Notes: generated by a model from the sequence alone, not told the origin. A stretch of DNA of 64,000 nucleotides from Perognathus longimembris pacificus (GCF_023159225.1 NC_063170.1:21251735-21315734), one strand, 5' to 3'. Shown: positions 1-12,759, counted from the first letter of the stretch. Program-made: numbers and translations.

Positions 1-703
1 ATTGGTCAGGAAGGTGGTAGTTAAGAATGTTAGTCAAGCACTCATGAACTAGTGACAGGCTGAGGCCCCGGAGACAGTGGTGGAGCATGGGCTTCCACCT
101 GGAAGTACACACAAAGCAAGAAGTAATCTGTAGAGGCTACTATCTCTGGCTCCTCTAGAGCAAAAGATGCTGCAATGCCTCTCGGGCCAAGCAAGAGATA
201 TGTGTGTCAAATGGGCAGGGGGTACAGTGGTAGGGAAAACAGAAGCCTGCTTCAATAGATGAGGTAATTACATTTTCTTTTTCTGTACTGTATAGGCCAA
301 TAAGACAAAATGAAATAAAAAAGAAAATCTACCCATTTTCTTCTCCATCTTCCCTAAACAAAACCATACAACACATCTGCTGTTTTTCTGCTTTTTTTGA
401 GGGTGGTTCCAAAATTTCTTAAAGGGTCACTTTTCAAATCCCCAAAAGGTGGCATACACAGAGAATAGGATGCTTTCCAGGGGTCAATGTGGAGGAGGAG
501 TCGAGACCAATCAAGCTCAAACACAGCTTTGCCACTTAGGGATGCACAACCTAGGACAGGCTAAATTTGTTAGTCCTTTTCATCCTTGCTTTATTATTTG
601 ATAAATGGAGAAGCCACCAGACTCACAGTTGTTGAAGGAATTAGCATTTAAATAAAGGAATCACGGAAACAGCAGGTCAAAGGAAAAACTAATGCAACAA
701 TGA
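1..703. other. Unique sequence, no feature recognised
   Basis: No repeat family or open frame worth naming is visible before the L1 tail at 704. Confidence 0.4.
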
Positions 704-897
704 TACTCACTTGACACTAGGTTGGCTATCAACCTTACAACTTGGGAGGGATGGGAGTGGGGGGGGCAAGTGGGAGAAAATGAGAAGGATGGGGTAACAT
801 TGTTTAAAAACAAATGTAATTATTACCTTACTTATGTTACTGTAACCCCTCTGCTCATTACTTTTTCAATAAAGATAAAATTAATTAAAAATACAGT
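704..897 (+). mobile_element. L1 3' end (3' UTR remnant)
   Basis: G-rich stretch, then AACATTGTTTAAAAACAAAT, TGTTACTGTAACCCCTCTGC and TCAATAAAGATAAAATTAAT. The same layout is seen in the nested copy at 16321-16482. Severely 5'-truncated. Confidence 0.7.
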
Positions 898-1476
898 AGG
901 CATGTACCCAGGTCTTATTAAGTAGTTATTTACTACATAGATATCCTGGTATCTAAAATCTAGTATGTCAGAACAGAACTATTTTTTTTCCCTGCTCCAG
1001 TCCCACCACTTTTTCTCTTCACATCTAGGTACTCAGGCCAGAGACCTGGTAACATTCTCCGATTCTTGCTTCTTCACATTCCATTGCCTTTACTCAGTGT
1101 TGCGTTGGGCTGGTTCTGACCTACTCTTGAACAGGAACTGTGTCTTGTTCATTTGTGGATAGACAGCTTGAAATGGGAATATTGTTCTGTAGAACCTGGC
1201 AAACACTACAAATAAGGCTTTCCTCCAACCATGACTGGTTTACCAGCACTTTACTATCCTAATCATATGTGATACTATGAACACGAACTCTAAACCACTG
1301 CTTGACTAGTAATTCCTCCCAGTCCACAGCCTTGTCTGATTCAGGTTACCATCGCCTGCCCAGCTTGAAGGCCTGGATGGCTTCTTCTTTCATCTCCTGA
1401 TTGTTTGTTCTCTTGACTATCCACCAAACTGTGGCAATAGTTAACATTTAAGGTGTAATCAAAAACCTTTGCTCAT

Positions 1477-1700
1477 GGGGCTGGGGATATAGCCTAGTGG
1501 CAAGAGTGCCTGCCTCGGATACACGAGGCCCTAGGTTCGATTCCCCAGCACCACATATACAGAAAACGGCCAGAAGCGGCGCTGTGGCTCAAGTGGCGGA
1601 GTGCTAGCCTTGAGTGGGAAGAAGCCAGGGACAGTGCTCAGGCCCTGAGTCCAAGGCCCAGGACTGGCCAAAAAACAACAACAAACAAACAAACAAACAC
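1477..1700 (+). mobile_element. IDL-Geo dimeric SINE
   Basis: The left half is ID-like (GGGGCTGGGGATATAGCCTA through GTTCGATTCCCCAGCACCAC, with A-box and B-box regions). The right half is the Geo-type unit (GCTGTGGCTCAAGTGGCGGA through CCAAGGCCCAGGACTGGCC). A CAA/CAAA tail follows. Flanking sequences ACCTTTGCTC and ACCTTTGTTC look like a target-site duplication. Confidence 0.9.
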
Positions 1701-1789
1701 CTTTGTTCTTAATTAACTCCATACAAAGTCCCTCCCAAAATACTCAAAAAGAATTTTGAAGGCCTTTCACACTTATGAACCCTTTCCCT

Positions 1790-2115
1790 GAGCATAGTTA
1801 TTACCAGGTCATCTCTCTGTCTCCAGGTTATTATATGCTCCTCACTGTGTCTGTCCTTTGCATCTCTGTTCCTTCTATTTGGAAAGTTCTTCCCTAGGAT
1901 CTTTGCATAGCTCAGATTTCCTTCCTTAAGTTAGCTATCTCTCCTTTTCAAGTCCAACTACTTCCCCTCAGTAACCAGGTCACTATCCTTCAGTTTGCAT
2001 TTCCTCACCAGCAAAACCTGGCAGACCTTATGTGCCTTGAGAGATCAGTATACATCAAATTAAGCAGAGCATGACAATATCAAGGCCTGGGGCTGGTATA
2101 TAGTAGGAACACACA
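1790..2115 (+). mobile_element. Probable L2 LINE 3' remnant
   Basis: GGAAAGTTCTTCCCTAGGAT, then CAAGGCCTGGGGCTGGTATA and TAGTAGGAACACACAC resemble the L2 3' region. Confidence 0.45.
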
Positions 2116-2880
2116 CTTCTCTCTCCAGAGAAGTCCTCTCTTACAATATTCTATTCCTCCCCTGAGTTACTTGGTACCACTAGCGTTTCTCGACTTTCTA
2201 AGGAAGAGCTGGTTCTTATTTTTCTCAACTCAGATGCAACAACAAAGCCAATTTCCAGTGAGATAGCCTAAATGGCAAGACCTGCTCCATAGGGACTGAA
2301 TGGCTTCTGTGGGACTGCTTTGTGTCAGGGGTGACTGGCTCCACGGGTGAGACACGTTACCACTCAGTCCTGCTAACTGCCTTACTAACTGGCTGCTAGT
2401 CTTAAGCATCATCTGAGTCAGGGAGTTCTCAGGAGTTTAGCATAACTCTGTCCCTGAGGTTGATGGGAATGTTCTGAAACAATCCCTGTAAAAGGGACTG
2501 AGACTCAGGGTCATCACTTGGGATCCTGAATGTATCTAGTTGAGTTGCAGAAGGGAAAACCAAATGGCCTTAGATCTCATAAAGCTGTAGGTGCAAATTG
2601 GCCAGCTAAAATCCAAGTCCCCCAATTATGCCATGCAGTCGTCTTTCTGAGCAAGAGGAAGGTTAATGTAGACATGAGTGGGGCAGCAGGCATCTGGCTG
2701 AGGACAAATAGACTCAGCCAAAAGTGACCTCTGGGAAGAGAGGGGCTTGTTCGTTGCCATGTTAGTGCCTCTCTGAGGCTGCACTAGAGGATGGTACAGA
2801 CAATGCCTCTTTAGCACTAGACTGGCTTCTAGCTTGTGACAGAGTCTAGGGACCTCTAAGAAGTGAACACAAACTGGGGC

Positions 2881-3140
2881 AAAAAGCCAGACATGCATGG
2901 CTTACATCTGTAATCCTAGCTACTCAATAGGCTGAGATCTGAGGATCTCGGTTTAAAGCCAGTATGGACAGGAAAGTCTCTGAGACTCTTATCTCCAATT
3001 AAGCACCAGAAAAACTGGAAGTGGTGCTGAGGCTCAAAGTGGTAAAGCACTAAGCAGCCTTGAGCTGAAGAGCTCAGGGACAGTGTCCAGGTCCAGAGTT
3101 CAAGCTCCATTACTGACCAGCCCCCGAAACAACAACAATA
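2881..3140 (+). mobile_element. B1-Geo composite SINE with 12-bp duplication
   Basis: The left half is 7SL/B1-like (GGCTTACATCTGTAATCCTA through GAGACTCTTATCTCCAATTA). The right half is Geo-like (GAGCTCAGGGACAGTGTCCA). The exact duplication ACAAACTGGGGC is at 2869-2880 and 3141-3152. Confidence 0.88.
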
Positions 3141-3649
3141 ACAAACTGGGGCCAAGAAGATACAGTTGGCTAGAGAGGCTCTCACTGCATGTTGGGGCTC
3201 TGCCATTACTTGTCACCAAAGCAGTTCCCTTTCCACTGAGCTTTGGGGTCTCAGGTGTAAAATGAGGGGCTTGAAGTGGTGACCTTGCCCAAGAATTCTC
3301 CCATCATTCAATATTTTGTGAGTTATGTGGCGCTCATACAAATCACTTACTCTTGTTCCAGATCATTCATTCAATATACATTTACTGAGCATAGTATCTA
3401 GGCCAAGCACTAAGGAAGGCAAGACAGGGAATGAAAGAGATGACTAACATTCAGTCCATTCTTTAAGAAGTTTTCAATTTTGTTTCATGGGCAAAGTCAT
3501 TAGGTATATGTTTCTGCAAACATAAAACATGTTTGAGAACAATTTCCACAGTTAACACCAACTGTTTACTACTGTGCCAGAAGCTGTATTTCACATTCAA
3601 TTCTCACTACCCAAAGGTGGGTACCATATTTTCTCCAATTAACAAAATC

Positions 3650-3922
3650 AATCCAGGCACTGATGGCTCACACCTGTAACCCTAGGTACTCAGAAGGCTG
3701 AGATCTGAGGATCACGGTTTGAAGCCAGCCTTGTCAGACAGACATAAGACTTGTCAGAGTCCATAAGACTCTTATCTCCAATAACCAACTCAGAAAAAAA
3801 GCTAGAGTGGTGCTGTGGGTCAAGTAGTAGAGCACTAGCCTTGAGCACAAAGAGGCTCAGGGACAATGCCCAGGCCCTGAGTTCCCAGGATGGGGGGAGG
3901 GGGGAGATGGGAGGACCAATAA
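3650..3922 (+). mobile_element. B1-Geo composite SINE
   Basis: B1-like left half with an internal duplicated stretch near CATAAGACTTGTCAGA, then a Geo half, then a G-rich 3' end. AACAAAATCAA / AACAAAATTAA flank it, a probable diverged target-site duplication. Confidence 0.82.
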
Positions 3923-4362
3923 AACAAAATTAAGAGGGCAATAAAATTTCCTTAAGTGACTGTGATGAGCAGAATAATGGCTTTCCAAAGATGTTCATAC
4001 TCTAATCCTTAGAATCTCATGAGGCAAAAGGGACTTTGATATCATTAAAGGCATGAGATCTGGAGATTATCTTGGATGATCTGGTGGGCCTAGTCTTATC
4101 ACACGAAGTCCTTAAAAGCAGAGGATTCCATTGATCACTGATGGATTTGATGTGGGGAGCTCAGTAGAGCTGCAGCTACCTCTACAAACTAGGAACAGCT
4201 CTAGATGTATGGTCAGGAAGATAAGGTGGTATTCAGCAATGGCAAGAAACTGAATTCTGCTAATCTCAAATAGCAAGAGGCAGATCCTTCCCTTAGAGAT
4301 CCCAGAAAGGAATCCAGTTGGATGACACCTGATTTTAGTCTAGCTAGACTTGTACCAAACTT

Positions 4363-4982
4363 TTTTTTTAAGTTTTTATTATAAAACTGATGTACAGAGA
4401 GGTTACAGTTTCATACGTTAGGCATTGGATACATTTCTTGTACTGTTTGTTACCTTGTCCCTCATACCCCCCTCTCCCCTCCCCCTTTCCCCCCCTGCGG
4501 TGTTCAGTTCACTTACACCAAACAGTTTTGCAAGTATTGCTTTTGTTGTTGTTTCTCTTATTTTACCCTTTGTCTCTCAATTTTGGTATTCCCTTTGAAT
4601 TTCCTAATTCTAATACCAGTACACACCAGAAAGAATGACATTGCCCCATTTGTAAGGAAATGGAAGGACTTGGAAAAAATTATACTAAGTGAAGTGAGCC
4701 AGACCCAAAGAAACATGGACTGTATGGTCTCCCTTATTGGGAATAATTAGCACAGGTTTAGGCAAGTCACAGCAGAGGATCACAAGAACCCAATAGCTAT
4801 ACCCTTATGATCACATAAGATGATGCTAAGTGAAATGAACTCCATTTTATGGAAATGATTGTTATATCACAGTTGTAACTACTTTCAACATCCCATGTGT
4901 ATCTGTAGTTTCTACTATTGATGATGTTCGTGTATCACCTTCTTGTGATTGTATCTACACTATCTCTGTAATCTTATCTGAG
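4363..4982 (-). mobile_element. L1 insertion with 5' inversion (twin priming), 12-bp duplication
   Basis: From 4363 to about 4620 the L1 3' UTR runs on the minus strand (poly-T, GAGAGGTTACAGTTTCATAC). From about 4640 to 4982 the sequence is L1 ORF2 end and 3' UTR on the plus strand (AATGGAAGGACTTGGAAAAA, AGTGAAGTGAGCCAGACCCA). The duplication TGTACCAAACTT is exact at 4351-4362 and 4983-4994. One insertion event with an inverted 5' part explains both. Confidence 0.9.
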
Positions 4983-5042
4983 TGTACCAAACTTCTGATT
5001 GACAGAATTCTGAGTATACACATTTGTGTTTCTATTTTGTTT

Positions 5043-5116
5043 TGCAGAACTGGATCTGGGGATTGAACCCAGGGTCTTCTGCATGCTAGGCAAGCACTTT
5101 GCCACACCTCAGTCTT
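5043..5116 (-). mobile_element. ID-like SINE fragment
   Basis: Reversed ID core with GGGGATTGAACCCAGGGTCT and GCTAGGCAAGCACTTTGCCA. It lies within the distal part of an old MLT1-type LTR. Confidence 0.8.
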
Positions 5117-5165
5117 CATTTATGTGGTTGTAAATCACAAAATCCATGGTAATTTAGAAGAGCTG

Positions 5166-6266
5166 CATAGGAAAGAAATATACCAGAAGACAGTGGAGCA
5201 AGATGCTAGCTTTATCCTATGTAAGGTCTCTATGTATAATGTAGATTCTCAGCCATGCTGTGCCGCTCATCTCGGAGAAAGCAGGAGGTGAGACCAACTC
5301 ACCATGCCTGGACAGGTAGCACTCAAAACATGTTATTGTTATCATCTTCATAATCAAATTTCATAATTTAGTGGCAAAATTGTCACAATGTTTCCCAAGT
5401 GCCAAAAAACAGGATAGGACTAAATGTTCTCTGAGGATTGGCCCATGCTATTTCCCTAAGATGAAAATTCATCGATGGAGTTATTGAGATTTCCTTCCCT
5501 GGTAAGCACATGTGAGGGAGAGAAGATATCAAGGGGAGGGCTTGTATGCCATTGTAGTGGAAGCTATTAACCCAGGTATCATGAGTCTCCAGGTTGGGGA
5601 GAGGGAAGACATTTTAATCCAGATTATGACATCACCCTAGCTCAAAAAGGGCAAACTCCAGATCTATGTTAGGTGTACTGACAGCCCATTATCCCCTCCT
5701 GTAGTAACCTCAGTCCTCTGCAAAGTTGTGGGATGCAGGGGGTTCTCTACCAATCTTGTGGGTCTGTTGCAGAAATGTGGGGAAAGGACTGAAAAGCACT
5801 GTGCAAACTGAGGAGCTAGCTGCCTCACTTGCCCTCCAGAGCTGTGAGCATGCTGCTGCTCCTTCCCTCCCTCCCACTGACATGCTCTGTGCTTAATAAG
5901 GCTCCCATAAAGATCTCTCCTTCAAGATAATCATAGACTCTCAGGGGCATGCCACTCTCAGCTGTCAGCATCATTTAGGAAGACCTTATAAAGGCTTTCT
6001 AAACCTTCCGTTCATCTCAAGTTGAGCTCTCTTGTTAAATCCCCTTGCAAAAAACTTTGGTTCTTGACTCCTAGTTCTTTTCCTTAGTTTCCACAATGTT
6101 CCACCTGGCCTCTTGACATTTCCCTACAGAAGACCAGAAGAAGTCTTGCCTAGCACCCAGTGCTCCAGTGCTGGTAACCTCTCTCTGCTTCAAACTCCAG
6201 AATGAAAAAAGACCATGGGACACTAGCATGTGTCCCATTGTTTGACTGCCCAAACAATGACAATTA

Positions 6267-6267
<1 letters not shown>
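5166..6267. other. Unique intronic sequence
   Basis: No recognisable element or coding frame. Confidence 0.4.

Positions 6268-6299
<32 letters not shown>
6268..6299. repeat. (CA)16 microsatellite
   Basis: Uninterrupted CA dinucleotides in unique intronic sequence. Confidence 0.97.
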
Positions 6300-6303
<4 letters not shown>

Positions 6304-6694
6304 CACACCCGGGCTCTCCTCCTTTGTTTGCTGTGACAAGCAGCCTTTAGATGATTAACAAATAACTGGCCTCAAAGAACAAGATTATAATCTCATCATG
6401 TGGTTCAGGTTTCCTTTAAGAAAAGAACTATAGCAGATTTAAAAAATTTCTAATAGTACAAAGGGAATTCAATGTGTCCAAAATATATCAGAGTCACACC
6501 TTCCATCACTCTCCTCCCCATCTATCTCATCTCCACCCAGCTCCTCAACTTTTAAAAAATGTACCTTGAGTATTATGACTCACCATTCCTCTTTTCATTT
6601 ATCCTCTCTCTTCCTTTTAGCCCCAACACCTGAGGCAGGTTGCAGTGGGTCCCCAGACTGCCTTTGAGGGACAAAAAACTCAAAGCTGTTTTGA

Positions 6695-7028
6695 TCTGTT
6701 TGTGCTGCAATAACAAAATGCCTGAGACTGGGTAATATACAATAATAGAGATTTCTTATCTCACAGTTCTGGAAGTTGAGTACAAAAAAGCGGTTACTCA
6801 AGTGTCTGGTGAAGTTCTTCTTACAGCATTCTCTTGTGGAAGAGGTGAAATGGCAAAAGGAGACAACAGAAGTGAATTTACCTCCTGGAGACACAAACTG
6901 TCTGTGAGAGTAGAACCCTTAAGACAGTCATTTCCTAAAGGTCCACCTCTTAATATTGTCACATTGTGGATTGAATTTCAGCAAAAAATTTGGAAGGACA
7001 TAAACAGCAAACCACAGCAACCCCAATA
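6695..7028 (-). mobile_element. MaLR-type LTR, reversed
   Basis: TGCCTGAGACTGGGTAATAT, TTATCTCACAGTTCTGGAAG and CACCTCTTAATATTGTCACA are in the order of a reversed solo LTR of the MaLR (MST/MLT1) group. No internal viral region is present. Confidence 0.55.
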
Positions 7029-7443
7029 GGTGAACATTTGGGCTTTTTAAATTAAAAAAAGAATGACCATTTTTTTCTAAAGAGATTCTTTTTAGCTTCC
7101 ATTACTTTCTTGAAGGAGACTGAAAAGATATTAAGAATTTCAGATGGAGGCCCTAAAATGTCCCAGAAGGCTGTGAATATTTGCAAGAGAGAAATTAAAT
7201 AAGTGTCTTTCTGCTCTGGAGGCTTGGAACCTATTGTAGAACCTGGGCTCATAGTAAATGATTTTTTTCAGAGAATGATTTCTAGAAGTACCTTCCAAGA
7301 TGCCCCCTCCTAATGGGAGGAAGAGAAGAACATCTGGAGGATGGAGGATGAAATTTTTTGCAGGCAGGTAGATATGATCATAGGCCCAAGGGCCGGGACT
7401 CAGGAGGCTTGAGTCTTTGTCCTAGCTTTGCTTCCAACCTTAG

Positions 7444-7446
<3 letters not shown>

Positions 7447-7501
<55 letters not shown>

Positions 7502-7690
7502 GTGACAGTTTGTGTGATGGTTCTGAGGCTTGAACTCAGGGGCTGACATTGTCCCTAAGCATTTTTTGCTCAAGGTTAGTGCTGTACCACTTGAGCCACA
7601 GCTCCACTTCTGGCTTCAAACTGTGAACCTTAAATCTCAGCCTTCTAAGTAGCTAAGATTACACGTGTGAGCCACTGGCACCCAGCTTCA
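7447..7690 (-). mobile_element. (TG)n microsatellite fused to a reversed B1-Geo SINE
   Basis: An alternating TG run (7447-7502) directly abuts a reversed Geo half (ACCACTTGAGCCACAGCTCC) and a shortened B1-like half ending GTGAGCCACTGGCACCCAGC. The TG run sits where the SINE tail would be. Confidence 0.82.
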
Positions 7691-7835
7691 AACTCCCTTT
7701 CTTTACCTGCAAAAAGAGGCCAAAGACATCTGTCCTACATGGCTATCAAAGGAACTGAGGGTAAATCCCACAGAAGAAATAGGCATAAAGGAGCTTTGTC
7801 AGTGACTGTTCCTATTATCCCCCCACCCCCGCCCT

Positions 7836-8100
7836 TTTTTTTTTTTTTTGCTTTTTGGTAGCACTGGGATTTGGACTCAGGCCTAGCTAGGCTGGAACTC
7901 TACTGTTACAGCTGTACCTCCAGCAAGGTCCTGGTTTTGGGCTTTAATTTCCCTCTCCCCCCTCCACCCCCCATTGTGTGTGTGTGTGTGTGTGTATGTG
8001 TGTGTGTGTGTGTGTGTTTTAGTGCTACTGAGATTTGAAATTGGCCTTGTGCTTGCCAGGCAGGTACTCTATCACTGAGTCATCTATGCCTCCAGTCTTA
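7836..8100 (-). mobile_element. Two diverged ID-like units and a (TG)n run
   Basis: A poly-T then a reversed tRNA-like unit (about 7850-7925). A TG run follows at 7976-8017. A second reversed ID-like unit (about 8018-8100, with TGCTTGCCAGGCAGGTACTC) comes next. All are diverged. Confidence 0.65.
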
Positions 8101-9509
8101 CTGCTCTTTCAGCTACAATATGTGAGGCTTCCTCCACTCCTTTTGCTCAACACCAGGCTGGTATTTCTCGTTTTTCCTCTGTTTTGATGAACTTTTGCAC
8201 TGACAAGGGCCTTTTCTAGTCCCAAGCACTTGACTTTTTAGCCCTTGGAGAATCAGGCACCTGGACCTCACTTTATCCAGCAGGCTCCCTTAGTTTCCCA
8301 GATCTTTGCACACATCTCCAGATGTTTCTCTCTGTGTGGTTGTTTTGTGGATTTGGGCTTCCGAATTCTTTCAGGGAATAGGTAAGGCAGAGTCATGTAC
8401 AAGCCACATGAAAAGCTGAATGTGGCAATGAACAGGGCCTGCATCAAAGGTCAAGAGACAGATTTGTCTTGACCTCTGACTAGATATATAACCAAGGGAA
8501 AGTTAGGTTTCACCTGTGTATTAGTGTCTCTAGCTGGGGAATAGAGCATACAATAGATAAAGGATAGGTCTATGAATAGCTGAGAAGTCTTTCTTAGTCT
8601 TTTAGGAAGCTTGGTTTTCTGGAAGACACATAGTCATGATGATCTGACACACTTGGTGGTGGCCTTGAAAAGGCTTTTTATTCCTGTGAGAAAGAATAAG
8701 CGAGAGCAGACATGTCTGAGCAAGAGAGGGTGCCTACATTTTCAGAATCCATCTTCCAACCATGAAGGGATTCCTTCCCTGAGCTGGGGTCTTGAGCAGA
8801 GGGTTAGGTAAACACTCACTATCAGAAGGCCTCAGAGAATATGAAGGTAGGGAAATAGGAAGGGCCAATAATAGCAGACTTAAAGCTAGCATAGAAGTGC
8901 AATAGAGGGTATGGTAATCAGACATCCATGTTCTCTCTGAGAGCACTAACATCTCCATCAGCAATAAAGTCCTTGACATGAGGTAGATGCCTCCATGGTG
9001 TTTCTAGGGTGCAGGGCCTCCCTCCGCTGTGGTCAGCTCAGCGGCATAGTTGGAGGGTAGAGATAGACCAGCTCCAATTCAGCACATTCACTTAACATAG
9101 TTGTTCACACTTTAAAATGTGTGGGCACATACACAAAATGAAATGATAACTGAAGCAGTATAAAGCAAGATTGATTTACTCCATGTGCAATAAGAATGTT
9201 AGTAGTCATCAGGTTCTGAGAAGTCTGTAAAGGACACCTGTGCTATGTTAAGGTCTGCCCTGTGGAGGAGATTTAGCCAGGTAAAAAACTGGTCCAGGTA
9301 AAAAACTATGTCTAGGAACAGGAAATAGAATAAACAAAGGCCTGAAGGCAAGTAAGAGTACTCTTAGCCTGCTACAAAGACTGAGGAGAGACTAGACTAG
9401 AGTTGGTTCACATAAAGAAGGCCAGACTACTGGTAAGGGATGAGGCTAGGGAGTTAGAAGCCAGATCTCATGGAACTTCGAAGCTGTTCTAGGATCAGGC
9501 AGCAAAATG
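8101..9509. other. Unique intronic sequence
   Basis: No recognisable repeat. Two direct GGTAAAAAACT copies near 9280-9305 form a tiny duplication. No coding frame is supported. Confidence 0.4.
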
Positions 9510-9522
9510 CTATTGAGCTCTT

Positions 9523-9877
9523 TTTTTTTTTTCAAATTTTTATTATCAAACTGATATACAGAGAGGTTACAGTTTCATACGTTAGGCATTGGATACATTT
9601 CTTGTACTGTTTGTTACCTCGCCCTCATTCCCCCGTCCCTCCTCCCTCTTTCCCTTTCCCCCAATGAGGTGTTCAGTTCACTTACACCAAACAGTTTTGC
9701 AAGTATTGCTTTTGTAGTTGTCTTTTTTTACCCTGCATCTCTCGATTTTGGTATTCCCTTTCAATTTCCTAGTTCTACTACCAGTATAGACGGTTTCCAA
9801 TATACTCAGATAAAATTACAGAGATAGTGTAGATACAACCACAGGAAGGTGATACAAGAACATCATCAATAGTAGAA
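9523..9877 (-). mobile_element. 5'-truncated L1 3' end with 13-bp duplication
   Basis: Same L1 3' UTR family as 4363-4620, uninverted: poly-T, GAGAGGTTACAGTTTCATAC, a CCCT-rich stretch (reversed G-rich tract), then GGTGATACAAGAACATCATC. The duplication CTATTGAGCTCTT is exact at 9510-9522 and 9878-9890. Confidence 0.92.
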
Positions 9878-10278
9878 CTATTGAGCTCTTATAGAAGTAA
9901 AGAAAATGTTTTTCTTAAGCACTGGCCCATGGGCATCAAATGTGAGCCAGTTGGGCATCAAGCTTAGAAACAAAGAGGCTCTCTACTGGGCACAACAAGA
10001 CTATTTTTAAAAAAAATCTTCAGCAAGGAGCAAGGAGAAAAGAAATAGAGAACTATGGTGAGGTATTTTAGAGGATTTCCTGGCTCTCCTGGATTCATAA
10101 TTACTTTTGGAAATTCTTAGAATGTCATAAATACAACAAATGAAGCCAACACCTCATTCTAATCACAGAGCTCCTTTGTCCCCTTAGCATATAGGCCATG
10201 TAAACGGTGTGTGGTTATCTGAACTCATTGTACAAAGACACGAAGGCTCAACTGGTATAACTGAAATCCTGAGTTTTA

Positions 10279-10377
10279 TTTGGTTGGTTTTTTTTTAACT
10301 GTATTTTTTTTTGTCTTCTCTTTTTTGGTTCTGGGGATCGAACCCAGGACATTGCACTTGCTAGGCAAGCACTTTCC
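10279..10377 (-). mobile_element. ID SINE with exact 14-bp duplication
   Basis: T-rich lead then reversed ID core (CTGGGGATCGAACCCAGGAC to GCTAGGCAAGCACTT). The duplication AATCCTGAGTTTTA is exact at 10265-10278 and 10378-10391. Confidence 0.9.
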
Positions 10378-10774
10378 AATCCTGAGTTTTAATATGCACG
10401 TAACCTCACTACAAACAATTAGATAAATCAGGTATTCTATTAAAAATGACCATGCAGCAATCACCTTGACTTGAACAAAAATACCCAGTCTGCTACTCAC
10501 TTGCTAAATTGTAAACCAGAGCTCACAATCAACTGTGGCAAAACTATGAAGGCAACAACATATCAGAGGGGGTTTTGTTGTTGTTTATTAGGTAAACTAG
10601 AAAGATTAAACATTTTGGCATGTGATAATTTACCAAATGCAGAAAATAAAAGCCCCAAGTTGTGGAGAACTTATATTCATATAAGACCTGTGCTGTTTTC
10701 TTCTGTTTATTCCTGTCCTCTCCAAGCTTAGCAGAGAGCCTTGCCCATGGTATATTAGCTGCATAACTGAGCCC

Positions 10775-11260
10775 TAAGTCAAGTGCTTTACCTGGATGTA
10801 CTCATCTAATCCTTAGCACAATCCTTTCCTTGCATAGATGAAATTCTCCAGTAAAGAACTATGTTGAGACTGTCTCAACAATTCTGAATTCACTGGGGGT
10901 CCAAATACACGAATAATGTATATTATGTATACAAGATGAAGTTTCATATAAGCTTGCAAAAACTTCTACACCCAACAATGAACTTATGAGAAAACCCACC
11001 GTAGTGTAAATGGGTTGCTCTACTTATTGTGTAAATTCACCCTGAATTCATTGTGCACCATATAGGCCTACTTGGCCAAAAGGTAGAAGAGTATGCATTC
11101 TTTCCATAGGAGGTTGACAGCTTACATGAAGAAAAAATTCCACACATATTAAATGTTTGCCAATTGGTGAATAACAACAGCTATATCATTATCTTCCTAG
11201 TACTAGGCTAAATATTTCATATACTGTTTCATGTCACCCTCAGACCTATTTATTAAAGGT
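10775..11260 (+). mobile_element. Two diverged MIR-like fragments in otherwise unique sequence
   Basis: TACTCATCTAATCCTTAGCA (about 10800) and GCTAAATATTTCATATACTG (about 11208) resemble MIR 5' halves. Both are weak. Confidence 0.45.
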
Positions 11261-12459
11261 CACACTGCTGAAAGGTAGAACATCCTGGGCCAACCAAGAC
11301 AGAACTGCCAAATGATCCTTCATCATTTGTTAAAACTGTTTCTCTGAAAATAGATTCTGTGCAGAGGTCCCTACTAGGCTCCCAGTGTGCATGGTTATTC
11401 AGTTTTGGGTACAGTATGTGTATTTGTACTTGTGATCTGCAATACTGGAGGAGACAAAGGAATCACCTTTATCAAATCATGACAATATGTTAAAAACTCC
11501 AATTATATGCATTCACTTATGGAATGGAGACACTAGCGTGGGTTAGCATGCAGAAGCACACTTATGGAGCAGGCAAGAAAGGGTCAGATCTGCAGAGGAA
11601 GTGTCACAGAGTAGGCAACAGCTTGGGATCAACATAGTGGCCAAGAGGAGTTCCAAACCCAATGCAGAAGGTGAAAGAAAACCCTCTGATGTGGTTCAGC
11701 AGGGCAGCAAAGGGCAGAAAGGGCATTGCTGGAATATTGCTGAGGAGACTAAGCACCAGATCCAGAAAAAGGCTGCGGGGTGGGTGATGGCAGTGAGGAA
11801 CACACAGGCAAGTATTGGGATGACTGTGTACCACTTTTGAGGGAGTTCATGATCGGGAGTAAAACATACCATCTATTTCCAGGAGGCAGAGGAAGACCTT
11901 CTCTAGAGCACTCTCTTACCTCTAAGAGAGCAAGAACCTTGGCAAGAAATCATTACTACCATACTAACAGCAAGTTTGAGGTTAGTGCCACCAAACATTA
12001 TTTCTATCAAAAAAAAAATCCCGTTTCCTTTAACTTCACGTAAGCATGAACTACCTGTAAAAACAAGGTTTTGATGTGTGAAAGGCCTTTTGTCCTGAAA
12101 CACATAAAATAGATATATTTATATAAGTGCTATACTTGGGGAGACCTGCTCTGTGGCTCTGGCCCCCAGAACCTGTACCTAGATTAGTTATGTCACATCT
12201 GGCTCAGTACCTTGAATGGGGTGGGGCCTAAGGCCCAATCTTTTTGTCCTCATACAAGCTTCAATATTCACAGTTTGGTGATGGCGATAGGGTGAGCAGG
12301 GGACAGAGCTGGGGCCAGTGGGGAATTCAACTCCACCATTCTCTAGTGTGCATCTCCTACAGACTACCTGGAAATGCCTGGTTCTTCCCAGGATGTGCTA
12401 AGTCAACCCACTCCGTTCAAGGAAAGGATTCTTCCCTTCAATATTCCCCTGTATCAGTG
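11261..12459. other. Unique intronic sequence
   Basis: Short overlapping open frames at 11600-11840 on both strands show no family signature. Nothing else seen. Confidence 0.4.
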
Positions 12460-12494
12460 CATGTACACACACACATGCACGCACACACACACAT
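12460..12494. repeat. Imperfect (CA)n microsatellite
   Basis: CA run with GCACG and TGCA interruptions. Confidence 0.9.
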
Positions 12495-12759
12495 AGCAGG
12501 CCTTACAGGGGAATGACACAGTCTGTCCCCAAGACAAAGGTGTATACACGACAAGACAAAGATAGAACTTCCTTTCCAATCCCTGACTGGTGGTGAAACC
12601 CATCCTAAATAACCACTGATCTATGAGGGTATCCATCCTTCCAGTTCATTTGTGCCTCTAGATATGCAAACTTCCTGTGATTTATCAATACACTAAGCCC
12701 ATTCCTAGCTTGGAAGTTATATTTTATTTCCTCTAGGAGAGCACTCTTCTCCCATGTGT

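Larger units (their letters stand above)
3960..5165 (+). mobile_element. MLT1-type LTR (ERVL-MaLR), interrupted
   Basis: AATAATGGCTTTCCAAAGAT, GCAAAAGGGACTTTGATATC and GATTATCTTGGATGATCTGG match the order of an MLT1 solo LTR. The sequence continues as TGATTTTAGTCTAGCTAGAC. It resumes after an L1 insertion (4351-4994) and contains an ID insertion (5043-5116). Only the LTR is present, with no viral genes. Confidence 0.75.
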
